Program-made: the position numbers and the translations under genes
NCBI GenBank assembly: GCA_964392325.1
Contig: CAYMPJ010000002.1
Span: forward strand, 124,001-188,000
Length of the DNA: 64,000 bases
From: CALLPQ01 sp964392325
Lineage (GTDB): Bacteria > Pseudomonadota > Alphaproteobacteria > Caulobacterales > Parvularculaceae
Reading direction: 5' to 3'
Part shown: positions 16,311-24,738 of the stretch, piece by piece
Numbering within the stretch: the stretch's first letter is position 1
Layout of the letters: every line of letters begins with the position of its first letter
The notes under the pieces: model-generated
Database searches by the model: none
What the model saw: the letters and a program-made list of their open reading frames with translations, nothing else
What the model was told of the DNA's origin: nothing

Positions 16311-18926
16311 AGGCATAGGGGAAGTCTCCATCGTTTTCATATCTTGTGCAGGGGACATAAGATCAGGCAAGGTTTTTTGCCAGAGATCATCAAGCACCTG
16401 AAGGGATAAAATATCACTGGTAAAAGCCGGCTTGGTTGTTTTACCATTTGCCGCAGCCTCGCGCGGTGGATCAAGGCGAATATCACGCCCCCCAAAACGG
16501 CCAATGCGCGTTGCCTGAATGCCAGCCATTGCGGCTTTAAGTAAGAGGGTATCCGCCCCTCCTGGCGCTGCCGCGATAAGATATCTGGCTTGATCCTCGC
16601 CAAACCAATAAGCCGCACGTCTTGTTTTTACTGGGGTATTAAGCTCCAGGCCCTCCCCGCAAGCTAGCGCCATCTCTGCGGCCGCCACAAGTAACCCTCC
16701 ATCAGCAACGTCATGGCATGCGGTTACAAGCCCTTCGTCAATGAGTTTTCTAACCAGCTCACCAGTTGTACGCTCCGCATCAAGATCAACAGGCGGCGGC
16801 GCGCCTTCTTCCATACCAAAAAGCTCTCGCAGATATAGGGACTGGCCCAATACGCCGCGGGTAATTCCAAGCAGGATCAGTTCATCACCGGCAATCGCAC
16901 CGCCAATGCTAACGCATTTACCCACTTCCGGAATAACCCCGACCCCGCCAATTGCCGGCGTCGGAGGAATCGCGCTGCCGTTAGTTTCATTATAGAGCGA
17001 TACATTGCCGGAAATTACCGGATAGTTTAGCGCCTCACACGCTTCTGCAATCCCTTCAATAGCACCAACAAATTGGCCCATTATTTCAGGGCGTTCCGGA
17101 TTGCCAAAATTCAGACAATTGGTAATCGCAAGTGGCGCGGCGCCGGTTGCACAAATATTTCGCCAAGTTTCTGCAACAGCCTGTTTGGCACCCATACGCG
17201 GGTCAGCTTTGACATAACGCGGCGTAACATCGGTTGTGACCGCAAGGCCGCGTTTTGATCCGTGTACCCGAACAATAGCCGCATCGCCGCCAGGACGGAT
17301 CACACTATCTCCCATAACACTATGATCATATTGTTCCCAAATCCAGCGACGAGAACATAAATCAGGAGACCCCATGAGCAGGGCCAGCGCCGACAAAATA
17401 GATTGTCCGCCCGCCTCATCAGCAATGTTAATCTGATGGGATTGCGTTTCAACACGCCCCGAGGCAAGCACCTGCGTCTGAATAAGATTATCAATGACAC
17501 CGGCCAGCTTGTCTTGCAAAGTTGAGATAGCCTCCGGGCCATCCTTTTGATCGGGCTGCCCGCTAGCATAAAGTTCGATGACACAAATATCGGCGTTTTT
17601 ATTTCGCATTGACCAACCGACCTGATCAAAACCGGCAAGATGATCTTGCGCAAGGGTTTGCACGAGAACCTTGACATCAAGCTTGTCACTGATTGCTGCT
17701 TCAAGGGTCAGATAAGCCTCATTGATGCTCACCTCTTTATCGTGAAGTATGGCCGGGGCTTCAGGAATATCATAGGGACGATCATAATTAGGCGCATTAT
17801 CGGCCAAGGGCCCAAGAGGTAAATCAGCGCAATTTTCTCCGTGATGGAAAATTCGCAATCGGCCCGTATCCGTGGTTTCGCCAATCACCGCAAAATCCAC
17901 ACCCCATTTTTCAAAAATTGCGCGTGCCTCATCCTCGCGTCCGGGCTTTAACACCATCAGCATACGTTCTTGTGATTCAGAGAGCATCATTTCATATGCA
18001 CTCATATTTTCTTCACGCTGGGGCACCTGGTCCAGATTTAAATCAAATCCACCAGCACCATGTTCCATACCCTTGGCCGCCATCTCGACTGACGAGGAGG
18101 TAAGGCCAGCCGCCCCCATATCCTGAATGGCAAGAATGGCATCAGAGGCCATCAACTCGAGACAAGCCTCAAGCAGGAGTTTCTCCGTAAACGGATCGCC
18201 AACTTGTACGGTCGGGCGTTTTTCGGCAGAAGCATCATCAAATTCCGCACTCGCCATTGTTGCGCCATGAATACCATCGCGCCCGGTTTTTGAGCCTACA
18301 TAAACAACCGGATTACCCCCGCCCTTAGCGGCAGAATAAAAAATCTTGTCTTTGCGCGCAATGCCAACCGTCATCGCATTAACGAGGATATTTTCATTAT
18401 AGCCTTTATGAAAATTGGTCTCGCCGCCAATCGTTGGCACGCCCATGCAATTCCCATAAGCCCCAATACCCGAGACAACACCGCCCAGAAGGTGGCGGGT
18501 TTTTCCGTGATCGATTTCGCCAAAGCGCAAGGCATTCAAATTGGCAACAGGGCGCGCTCCCATGGTGAAAACATCGCGCATAATGCCGCCAACGCCAGTG
18601 GCCGCGCCTTGAAACGGCTCAATAAAGCTTGGATGGTTATGGCTTTCCATCTTGAAAATCGCGGCCAATGCTTCCTCGTCATCAGCCGCGCCAATATCAA
18701 TCACCCCGGCATTCTCACCAGGACCACAAATCACCCAAGGAGCGCTGGTTGGAAGTTTCGACAAATGTCGACGAGAGGATTTATAAGAACAATGTTCGGA
18801 CCACATGACCGAGAAAACACCAAGCTCCAACAGATTGGGGGTGCGTTGCAAATGCTCTTCAATCGATGTAAATTCATCCATGCTGAGGCCATGCTCAGCA
18901 ACAACTTCCGGGGTGATTTCGGCCAT
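16083..18926 (-). CDS. purL: Phosphoribosylformylglycinamidine synthase PurL with insert and C-terminal BolA domain
   Basis: This 947-residue protein makes FGAM from FGAR, ATP and glutamine-derived ammonia, normally with PurQ and PurS, in purine synthesis. PurL core blocks are SEHCSYKSSR with catalytic His45, ESHNHPS (95-100), GVGGIMRDVFTMGARPVA (111-128), SRRWIWEQYDH (525-535), PGGDAAIVRV (545-554) and the FGNPERPEIMGQ block (607-618). Two features make it about 200 residues longer than usual. First, about 110-120 residues (roughly 392-510) separate YDRPYDIPEA from LLMGSPDLCSRRW, where relatives have about 25. Second, residues 873-943 form a BolA domain with no stop between. The insert resembles nothing I recognise. 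An internal ATG at 16310 after GGAG (16326-16329) could also make free BolA. Confidence 0.93.
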   Translation of the reverse strand: MAEITPEVVAEHGLSMDEFTSIEEHLQRTPNLLELGVFSVMWSEHCSYKSSRRHLSKLPTSAPWVICGPGENAGVIDIGAADDEEALAAIFKMESHNHPSFIEPFQGAATGVGGIMRDVFTMGARPVANLNALRFGEIDHGKTRHLLGGVVSGIGAYGNCMGVPTIGGETNFHKGYNENILVNAMTVGIARKDKIFYSAAKGGGNPVVYVGSKTGRDGIHGATMASAEFDDASAEKRPTVQVGDPFTEKLLLEACLELMASDAILAIQDMGAAGLTSSSVEMAAKGMEHGAGGFDLNLDQVPQREENMSAYEMMLSESQERMLMVLKPGREDEARAIFEKWGVDFAVIGETTDTGRLRIFHHGENCADLPLGPLADNAPNYDRPYDIPEAPAILHDKEVSINEAYLTLEAAISDKLDVKVLVQTLAQDHLAGFDQVGWSMRNKNADICVIELYASGQPDQKDGPEAISTLQDKLAGVIDNLIQTQVLASGRVETQSHQINIADEAGGQSILSALALLMGSPDLCSRRWIWEQYDHSVMGDSVIRPGGDAAIVRVHGSKRGLAVTTDVTPRYVKADPRMGAKQAVAETWRNICATGAAPLAITNCLNFGNPERPEIMGQFVGAIEGIAEACEALNYPVISGNVSLYNETNGSAIPPTPAIGGVGVIPEVGKCVSIGGAIAGDELILLGITRGVLGQSLYLRELFGMEEGAPPPVDLDAERTTGELVRKLIDEGLVTACHDVADGGLLVAAAEMALACGEGLELNTPVKTRRAAYWFGEDQARYLIAAAPGGADTLLLKAAMAGIQATRIGRFGGRDIRLDPPREAAANGKTTKPAFTSDILSLQVLDDLWQKTLPDLMSPAQDMKTMETSPMPMAADDIRKMILDALPDAEIEIEDLAGDGDHYRARIVSAAFVGKTRVKQHQLVYAALKGKMGGELHALALETCAPE

Positions 18927-19082
18927 AAAATTAATAGGTCGCTATTTTAAAAATTTCTACAAGTTGACTATTTGACTATCAGCTCATTGCCTAATGGTTT
19001 TAAGCGCATTTGTCCAAGGCTCAATTTCATATGGCTAGACAATCATTGCGAACGCTTGGGCGCCACGTATACTTGGGCAGCT

Positions 19083-20312
19083 TTATGTGACACGTTCTTG
19101 CTGAACGTATAAAATTGCCAGTTGAGATTGGCTTTTAACATTGAGTTTTCGATAAATACGCTTTGCATGGGTGCGAATTGTAGATGCTTCGACACCTAAT
19201 AAAAGGGCTATTTCCGGCGTCTTCATTCCCTCAGCTATATATCGCGTCACTTCTTTTTCTTTGCGCGTCAGGCTCGAAAAAGCAACGCCTCTTCCCAAAG
19301 GGATGTTCCCGGCCTTGGTTTGGTCTTTGCGATAAAGCAGGCAGCCCCGCAGTCCGGAAAAATGCATGCCCTCAAAATCCGTCATTACCGGTTGCGCAGA
19401 AAAATAGACGGGCTCTTTGTCTTTTGGGTTTAAGCACAAATCATAGCATTTTCCACTGCTCTTGGGCTCAAGGGTTTTAAACCCTGTCCCCATAGGACCC
19501 ACATTTTGACTGGTTTTTATAATGCCAGCATCATCCCACTTTTGCAGACTATCATTGATATCAAGCTTACTCACGTGCCCAGAGGCTACCGAGCGGATCA
19601 TATTTATAACCTTATCTGCATCTCCGGTTTTGCCGATCAAACAATCATGCTCTATAGAAAGCGAGGAAATGTCAGCAAAGATCGCGTCAATAGATCCGGT
19701 TTTCCAGAGAACCCTGTTTTTCTCATCCATACACACAGCGTCCACGGCGTGGGCCTCAATAGAGAGGGCCATTGCATTACGCACAAGTAATTGGCGCTGA
19801 CTATACAAGATATTACTGGCCGTATCGCAGAAAACATCAATAATAGGCTTAAGCTTAGCCGCGGTATTCTCATCAAAAGGCGGTCTACCCGGTTTACGGG
19901 CCAGAATAAACCCGGTGCCAGTCTCCGCATCCAGCATCTCCAGATAACCCGCTAGCCATTTAATGTCGAAGTCCGGTAAAAACTCGCTAAAGTAAGGCAT
20001 TGTTTTTCGGTCTTCTTCCGAGAAATGTTCAGAGCAAATGTAGGGGGTTCGTGGCGGCATGGCACGATTGAACCCGATCATAATTTGTGGATCATGGACG
20101 CCCCAATTGGAATCGTAAGCGTCAAAAAAGGCTTCACCAAAAATCTCGGATCCACAATTGATCGTTATGGGATAGGACCAATCGCGAAAATCCAGAAACC
20201 GCAACACCGCCGCATCAGCTTCTAATTCGTTTTTTAGACCTTTGACAAAATCACGAAGGCGCGAAAAATCTGCCATTGATTGCAATAAATCAGCCCGCAA
20301 TTGAGCATTCAT
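19083..20312 (-). CDS. LuxR-type HTH transcriptional regulator
   Basis: The protein is 409 residues from the ATG at 20312, which follows AGGTG; a TTG at 20330 is the alternative. The last 65 residues are a LuxR/FixJ-type helix-turn-helix (LTRKEKEVTRYIAEGMKTPEIALLLG, in part, followed by STIRTHAKRIYRKLNV). The long N-terminal part has no response-regulator aspartate pocket and no autoinducer-binding tryptophan pattern. It looks like a GAF/PAS-like sensory region followed by a second, poorly conserved domain. The signal and targets are therefore unknown. It is transcribed alone, away from pgi, with a 450-base gap before it. Confidence 0.85.
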   Translation of the reverse strand: MNAQLRADLLQSMADFSRLRDFVKGLKNELEADAAVLRFLDFRDWSYPITINCGSEIFGEAFFDAYDSNWGVHDPQIMIGFNRAMPPRTPYICSEHFSEEDRKTMPYFSEFLPDFDIKWLAGYLEMLDAETGTGFILARKPGRPPFDENTAAKLKPIIDVFCDTASNILYSQRQLLVRNAMALSIEAHAVDAVCMDEKNRVLWKTGSIDAIFADISSLSIEHDCLIGKTGDADKVINMIRSVASGHVSKLDINDSLQKWDDAGIIKTSQNVGPMGTGFKTLEPKSSGKCYDLCLNPKDKEPVYFSAQPVMTDFEGMHFSGLRGCLLYRKDQTKAGNIPLGRGVAFSSLTRKEKEVTRYIAEGMKTPEIALLLGVEASTIRTHAKRIYRKLNVKSQSQLAILYVQQERVT

Positions 20313-20511
20313 TTCTATCACCTGTACCAAAATACGACTAAAATGAAGTCACTTACCTCACCTCAACCACGCCATTTACGTTCTATTAGATCGCCATTTA
20401 ACATAATTAGAGTATCTAATTTCAACTTTAGTATGAATAAAATAGCAATTACAATGGCTTATAATTATTGAATATTTGATAAAAATTCAAAATATCCCCT
20501 ATTTAGAGGAT

Positions 20512-20635
20512 ATTATTTTTTTTTGTGTCGGTCTAGTGTGATTTTATCGGCGGGGGACTGATTTCGGGGGGAGCCCTTATCAGGGGAGAATTTTGGTGGC
20601 GTGATCATGCATAAGGTCAGGCCACCATTTTTTTT
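20512..20635 (+). ncRNA. Candidate small RNA
   Basis: A strong plus-strand terminator (20594-20635) has no plus-strand gene before it. Upstream is a hairpin, CTGAT (20558-20562) with ATCAG (20579-20583), whose inner part pairs GGG with CCC and exposes a G-rich loop. A weak promoter, TTGATA (20476-20481), 18 bases, TATTTA (20500-20505), would start a transcript of about 120 bases. No known RNA family is recognised, and a ten-T run near the start is unusual. The alternative is the 3' end of a longer untranslated transcript. Confidence 0.35.
20594..20635 (+). terminator. Orphan rho-independent terminator
   Basis: TGGTGGC pairs with GCCACCA, extended inside by TGA/TCA, and is followed by eight T on the plus strand. 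pgi lies on the other strand and would need the T run on the other side, so this terminator does not serve it. Confidence 0.8.
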
Positions 20636-20765
20636 GTAAAATCGCTTCCCACTATTTTCCAATGCATTCTAATAAGATGATCCATAAAGGGCCATCATTA
20701 TTAGCACATCCCCCATGCCCAACACTATTTCGGGTAGCCTGATCATGGGAGATCATTGAGCGGTT

Positions 20766-22451
20766 CTACCTCTCTTCATTGGCACGCATTTGATTGATCC
20801 GCGCTAAAAGCGCATCTGTTGAAGGATCGAAGTTTTGCGCAGGGTCACGGGGCTCGCCGAGTGCTGTAATTTCCGGCAAAATCTCTTTTGCTAAAACTTT
20901 TCCAAGCTCTACGCCCCATTGATCAAAGGAATTCACATTCCAAATAACACCCTGACAAAATATTTTATGTTCATACAAAGCAATGAAAGCCCCTAATGTT
21001 TGCGGGGTTAGCTTCTCCATTAAAATCGCATTGCTCGGTCGATCCCCTTCAAATACTTTATGGGGGGCAAGAGCATCAATTTGCGTCGCAGTATAGCCTT
21101 GCATTTGCAGTTCCTCTTTAACATCATCAAGGCTTTTTCCGAGCATCAATGCTCTTGGCTGCGCCAGATAATTTGCAAGCAATTTTTGATGATGATCCCC
21201 CAAAGGTTTATGACTAAGTGCTGGCGCTATAAAGTCAGTGGGCACAATGTCACTACCTTGATGAAGAAGCTGGTAAAATGCATGTTGTCCATTGGTGCCC
21301 GGTTCTCCAAAAACAATTGGCCCTGTATCATAGGTGACGCGTGTACCATCAAGATCGCAAGTCTTCCCATTTGATTCCATGTCCGCCTGCTGAAGATATG
21401 CAGCTAAACGGTGCAAATGCTGATCATAGGCCAGCACAGCCACACTTGAGTGACCCAAAAAATTGCGATTCCAGATACCGACTAAAGCATGGGCGAGGGG
21501 CAAATTTTGATCGAGCGGGGCAGTACGAAAATGCTCATCCATATGATGGGCACCGCGCAATAGTGATTTAAAATTCTCAAACCCCACTTGCAACGCAATT
21601 GATAAACCAATTGCAGACCATAAAGAATAGCGCCCGCCAACCCAGTTCCAGAAAACAAACATATTTTTTTCGTGAATGCCAAAATCTTCCACTGCCTTTT
21701 TATTTGTAGACAGAGCAACAAAATGCTTGGCGATCGCATCGTTTTTCTCTGCGTCACTAGAACCACTTAATCCAAGCCGCTCCAGCATCCACTCACGCGC
21801 ACTCCTGGCATTCGTCATCGTTTCTTGCGTTGTGAAGGTTTTTGAAGCGATAATAAAAAGCGTGGTTTCCGGATCAAGCGTTTCAAATAAATCTCCCAAA
21901 TGTTGACCATCAACATTTGAGATAAAATGACTTTTCCTGCCTTCGACCCAATATGGCCGCAAAGCTTCTACCACCATAAGCGGCCCCAGATCAGACCCGC
22001 CAATACCAATATTTACGACCGTTGTAAGTGACTTGCCGGTAGCGCCGCGATGAGACCCATCATGAATGCTGCGTGTAAAGTCCTGCATTTGCTCGCGTAC
22101 GCGCATGACCTTGGGAATGATATTTTCACCATCAACATGATAAGTTCGGTGAGAAAAATCCCGAAGCGCCGGATGCAGAACCGAGCGCCCTTCAGTTGAG
22201 TTAATGGCTTCCCCCGACAAAAACCGTTCGCGCGCGCCCTCAAGATCGGCACTTTTTGCCAGTTCGAGAAGCAATTTCCAAACGGGTTCATCAAAATGAT
22301 TCTTCGAGAAATCAAAATACAATCCAGCCGCTTCAATCGAAAACCGTTGAACGCGCTCGCTATCATTTTGGAAAAAAGAAGCGATTGATTGCGATTTTAT
22401 TTCGCCCGCCCTTTGCTCCAGAGCGCTCCATATGTCTTTTCGATCTCTCAT
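20766..22451 (-). CDS. pgi: Glucose-6-phosphate isomerase
   Basis: The 561-residue enzyme interconverts glucose-6-phosphate and fructose-6-phosphate in the cytoplasm. The length fits the long bacterial Pgi type. Clear signatures are NIGIGGSDLGP for phosphate binding, ASKTFTTQETM, the FWNWVGGRYS block, and the C-terminal NSFDQWGVELGKVLA near the end. The catalytic Glu lies in the FGEPGTNGQHAFYQ block. The ATG follows GGGAG by eight bases. It stands alone on the minus strand. In sugar metabolism it may supply hexose phosphate produced from galactose through galK elsewhere in the window, but the two are not linked. Confidence 0.97.
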   Translation of the reverse strand: MRDRKDIWSALEQRAGEIKSQSIASFFQNDSERVQRFSIEAAGLYFDFSKNHFDEPVWKLLLELAKSADLEGARERFLSGEAINSTEGRSVLHPALRDFSHRTYHVDGENIIPKVMRVREQMQDFTRSIHDGSHRGATGKSLTTVVNIGIGGSDLGPLMVVEALRPYWVEGRKSHFISNVDGQHLGDLFETLDPETTLFIIASKTFTTQETMTNARSAREWMLERLGLSGSSDAEKNDAIAKHFVALSTNKKAVEDFGIHEKNMFVFWNWVGGRYSLWSAIGLSIALQVGFENFKSLLRGAHHMDEHFRTAPLDQNLPLAHALVGIWNRNFLGHSSVAVLAYDQHLHRLAAYLQQADMESNGKTCDLDGTRVTYDTGPIVFGEPGTNGQHAFYQLLHQGSDIVPTDFIAPALSHKPLGDHHQKLLANYLAQPRALMLGKSLDDVKEELQMQGYTATQIDALAPHKVFEGDRPSNAILMEKLTPQTLGAFIALYEHKIFCQGVIWNVNSFDQWGVELGKVLAKEILPEITALGEPRDPAQNFDPSTDALLARINQMRANEER

Positions 22452-22954
22452 CCTTATGACTCCCGAAATTTTCTCTATTTTCGCGCCCGCTCAAGTGCAA
22501 ATGCGCTTGCGGAGCGCTGAACGGGTTAAGTGAAAAAATGCACTAAAAAAAGGCCGCAAGCCCGGTTCCGGGGCACTACTCCAAAACAATATGGCAATAC
22601 ATATTAATCGCAATTTACTCCAATACCACGTTTTAGAGACCCAACTTACAATTCTCAATGCTATTGCAATCGGTTTTTAAGTTTTTTGTGCCAATGTGGA
22701 GAAATGAAAGATTTATCATTCAAATGCATGACCCTGTCTGGAACCTTGACAAAAATCGCAGCGATTATCTGCGTTACAACTATTATTGGGTATAAAGCCC
22801 ACATTATGGAAACCCAAACACACATTGCATATAGCAGCGAAATCTCTAGCGCCGAAAGCTCCACCTCTCTGCTAATCGGCCCCACTGCAATCAATGAATA
22901 GAATTATAACGATTCTATAAAGGGTAATTTCATAGGTGTTTACAGATAGAAAAT
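22452..22954. other. Intergenic stretch between the Ppx gene and pgi
   Basis: This 500-base gap contains a CCCG-gttc-CGGG hairpin (22561-22572) whose minus-strand side is followed, after eight bases, by seven T; it may terminate the phosphatase-gene transcript weakly. It also contains the small plus-strand frame listed next. Nothing else is apparent. Confidence 0.5.
22704..22901 (+). CDS. Possible small membrane protein
   Basis: A 65-codon plus-strand frame starts at an ATG two bases after GGAG, which is closer than ideal. It would encode one hydrophobic helix (about residues 12-27, IAAIICVTTIIGYKA) and a polar Ser/Glu-rich C-terminal half. A minus-strand frame covers the same bases and is also hydrophobic, so the reading is ambiguous. 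I do not recognise the product. It could be noise in a gap or a small envelope peptide. Confidence 0.3.
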   Translation: MKDLSFKCMTLSGTLTKIAAIICVTTIIGYKAHIMETQTHIAYSSEISSAESSTSLLIGPTAINE

Positions 22955-24526
22955 CTAATTTTTATAGTCGATCTTCGCGCTAAGCTCCATTGCGGAAGCA
23001 AGTGATTGCAAACGCTTTAATGGCAATTCTGACATTAAGGCTTTATGCTTTTGAGGAAGAGAGAAAACAAGAGATCCCTTTTGTCGATGAAATGCACATC
23101 CCTTTAAAGGTGCTGTCACTTTGGGTGCGTATGTCGCAATAAAACGCAAAGCCAGCCCCAAAGTCATCGCATATTGCCTATCCTCCCATTTTAACAGGGA
23201 AATCATAAATTCATCCGGACCGGCACTGCGATATCCATTATAGCGACGATATAGCGCCCGCGCAGCAATCAGGCGTTCATCGTGTGACAAGCCAATTGTA
23301 GGCGCACGCAACGCCATATCAAAGGCTTGTGCGCCGCGGTGATCGGGGTGGAAATAGGTGCCGATATCCATCATTATACAAATCATTGCGCGCAAGCGAC
23401 GGCGCTCATTATTCTCGTCTTCAAACAATCCATCGGTAAGAGCAAATGCATGTTCACCATATTCAGGAGTGGGGGAAAATCCATCCGCAAAAAATCGCGC
23501 CGTAGCAATAAGTGGGTCTTGCATCTGGATGGGCGCTTCAAGATCCCCGTAGAGTACCCCCTCACGCACACCGCCAACAGAAATACGGACCTTCTTGGTT
23601 TCCAGTCGCAACAATAATTTTTCCAAAACCAATGCCGCAACCGGCAGCGTATCAAGGCGGCGTCTTGGTATGCCGGGCAGGGTTTCGAGAGATGAACGAC
23701 TTTGTCGCTCAATCAATGAGCACATCTCACGGATCTCTTCACTGGTCAGCATATAATGATGCAATACAGAAAGCGGATAATGGCGCATGCCCATATGCAA
23801 TCTGGCAATAGCGCGCCATGCCCCACCGACAGCATAGAGCGTGTCATATTTCCCACTCTTGAGCCATTTTAACTTATCAAAAGCCTTATCGATAATTTTA
23901 TCCATCTTGGCGATATTATTGCCAGACTCTTGCATCAAGCGCAGCGGTCCGATCGAGAGGGAACTATTGTCAATTTGTTTTCCCTTTTGAAGGCTGGTCA
24001 ACTCCAATGAGCCGCCGCCCATATCCCCGACAATGCCGGTCGCGCGCGGTGAAAAAGAGACAACGCCGAGCGCAGCATAATGAGCCTCTTGTTCGCCGCT
24101 TAAAATTTCAACATCAAATCCTAATTTTTGAACCGCTTTTACAAACTCATGTCCATCGGCGGCCTCACGCACCGCAGCCGTGGCAATGACGCGGGTTGGT
24201 GGATTGCCATAAGCCTCGATCAGTGCACGAAAACGTTTCAGCGTTGCAAGCGCATCGCGAACTGCATTGTCATTTAAAGTCCCGTTTTCGGCCAGTCCGC
24301 GCCCCAAACCACAAAGCGCTTTTTCATTACATATTGGCAGCGGCGCCCGCGCAGGACCTTCATAAATAACAAGACGCACGGAATTTGAACCGATATCGAC
24401 CACGCCCCGCCGGAAAACTTGCAACGGTGCCTCAAGAGAATGGGTCAGTTTTTCCTCAAATGACATGGAGCCCTTTGCAGATGTCTTTTTGGAAGAAGAT
24501 TTGGAAGAGGGTTTAGACGTTGGCAC
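22955..24526 (-). CDS. Exopolyphosphatase / pppGpp phosphatase (Ppx/GppA family)
   Basis: The 523-residue protein belongs to the ASKHA-fold Ppx/GppA phosphatases that shorten polyphosphate or hydrolyse pppGpp. The first nucleotide loop is VVDIGSNSVRLVIYEG, the second GDMGGGSLEL, with VIATAAVREA and the conserved Glu region between. The C-terminal half is the HD-like helical region (YFHPDHRGAQAF). A Ser/Lys-rich N-terminal tail of about 35 residues precedes the fold. The start is a GTG without a clear ribosome site; an ATG twenty codons later is possible. It follows ppk on the same strand 212 bases downstream, the usual pairing of polyphosphate synthesis and breakdown. Sequence cannot tell which activity dominates. 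Confidence 0.9.
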   Translation of the reverse strand: MPTSKPSSKSSSKKTSAKGSMSFEEKLTHSLEAPLQVFRRGVVDIGSNSVRLVIYEGPARAPLPICNEKALCGLGRGLAENGTLNDNAVRDALATLKRFRALIEAYGNPPTRVIATAAVREAADGHEFVKAVQKLGFDVEILSGEQEAHYAALGVVSFSPRATGIVGDMGGGSLELTSLQKGKQIDNSSLSIGPLRLMQESGNNIAKMDKIIDKAFDKLKWLKSGKYDTLYAVGGAWRAIARLHMGMRHYPLSVLHHYMLTSEEIREMCSLIERQSRSSLETLPGIPRRRLDTLPVAALVLEKLLLRLETKKVRISVGGVREGVLYGDLEAPIQMQDPLIATARFFADGFSPTPEYGEHAFALTDGLFEDENNERRRLRAMICIMMDIGTYFHPDHRGAQAFDMALRAPTIGLSHDERLIAARALYRRYNGYRSAGPDEFMISLLKWEDRQYAMTLGLALRFIATYAPKVTAPLKGCAFHRQKGSLVFSLPQKHKALMSELPLKRLQSLASAMELSAKIDYKN

Positions 24527-24738
24527 TTTTTAAACAGTACTTTCTCGTATTTTAAAGTCTCTGGCAAAATTTATGGGTCGCCAAACGATCTGTAATTAAG
24601 CCCAATTGCAGCTGAGTTTTAAACGAAATTCACAAAGCCCTGATTCGTTTGCCTCAGCACAATGCTAACTATAACAATTTTAAAACCGAAAACCACAATA
24701 TCTTCTCTTTTGGATGATCCAGACCAAATGTATTGGAG

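Larger units (their letters stand above)
20313..20765. other. Gene-poor stretch with a possible small RNA
   Basis: Between the LuxR gene and the end of pgi there is no convincing protein frame. The left part (20340-20540) is very AT-rich. The right part holds two hairpins described in the next two entries and GC-richer sequence with several G runs. Confidence 0.6.

Noticed and set aside
18408..18950. 180-codon plus-strand frame over the start of purL
   Set aside because: Antisense to strongly conserved PurL motifs; no independent evidence.
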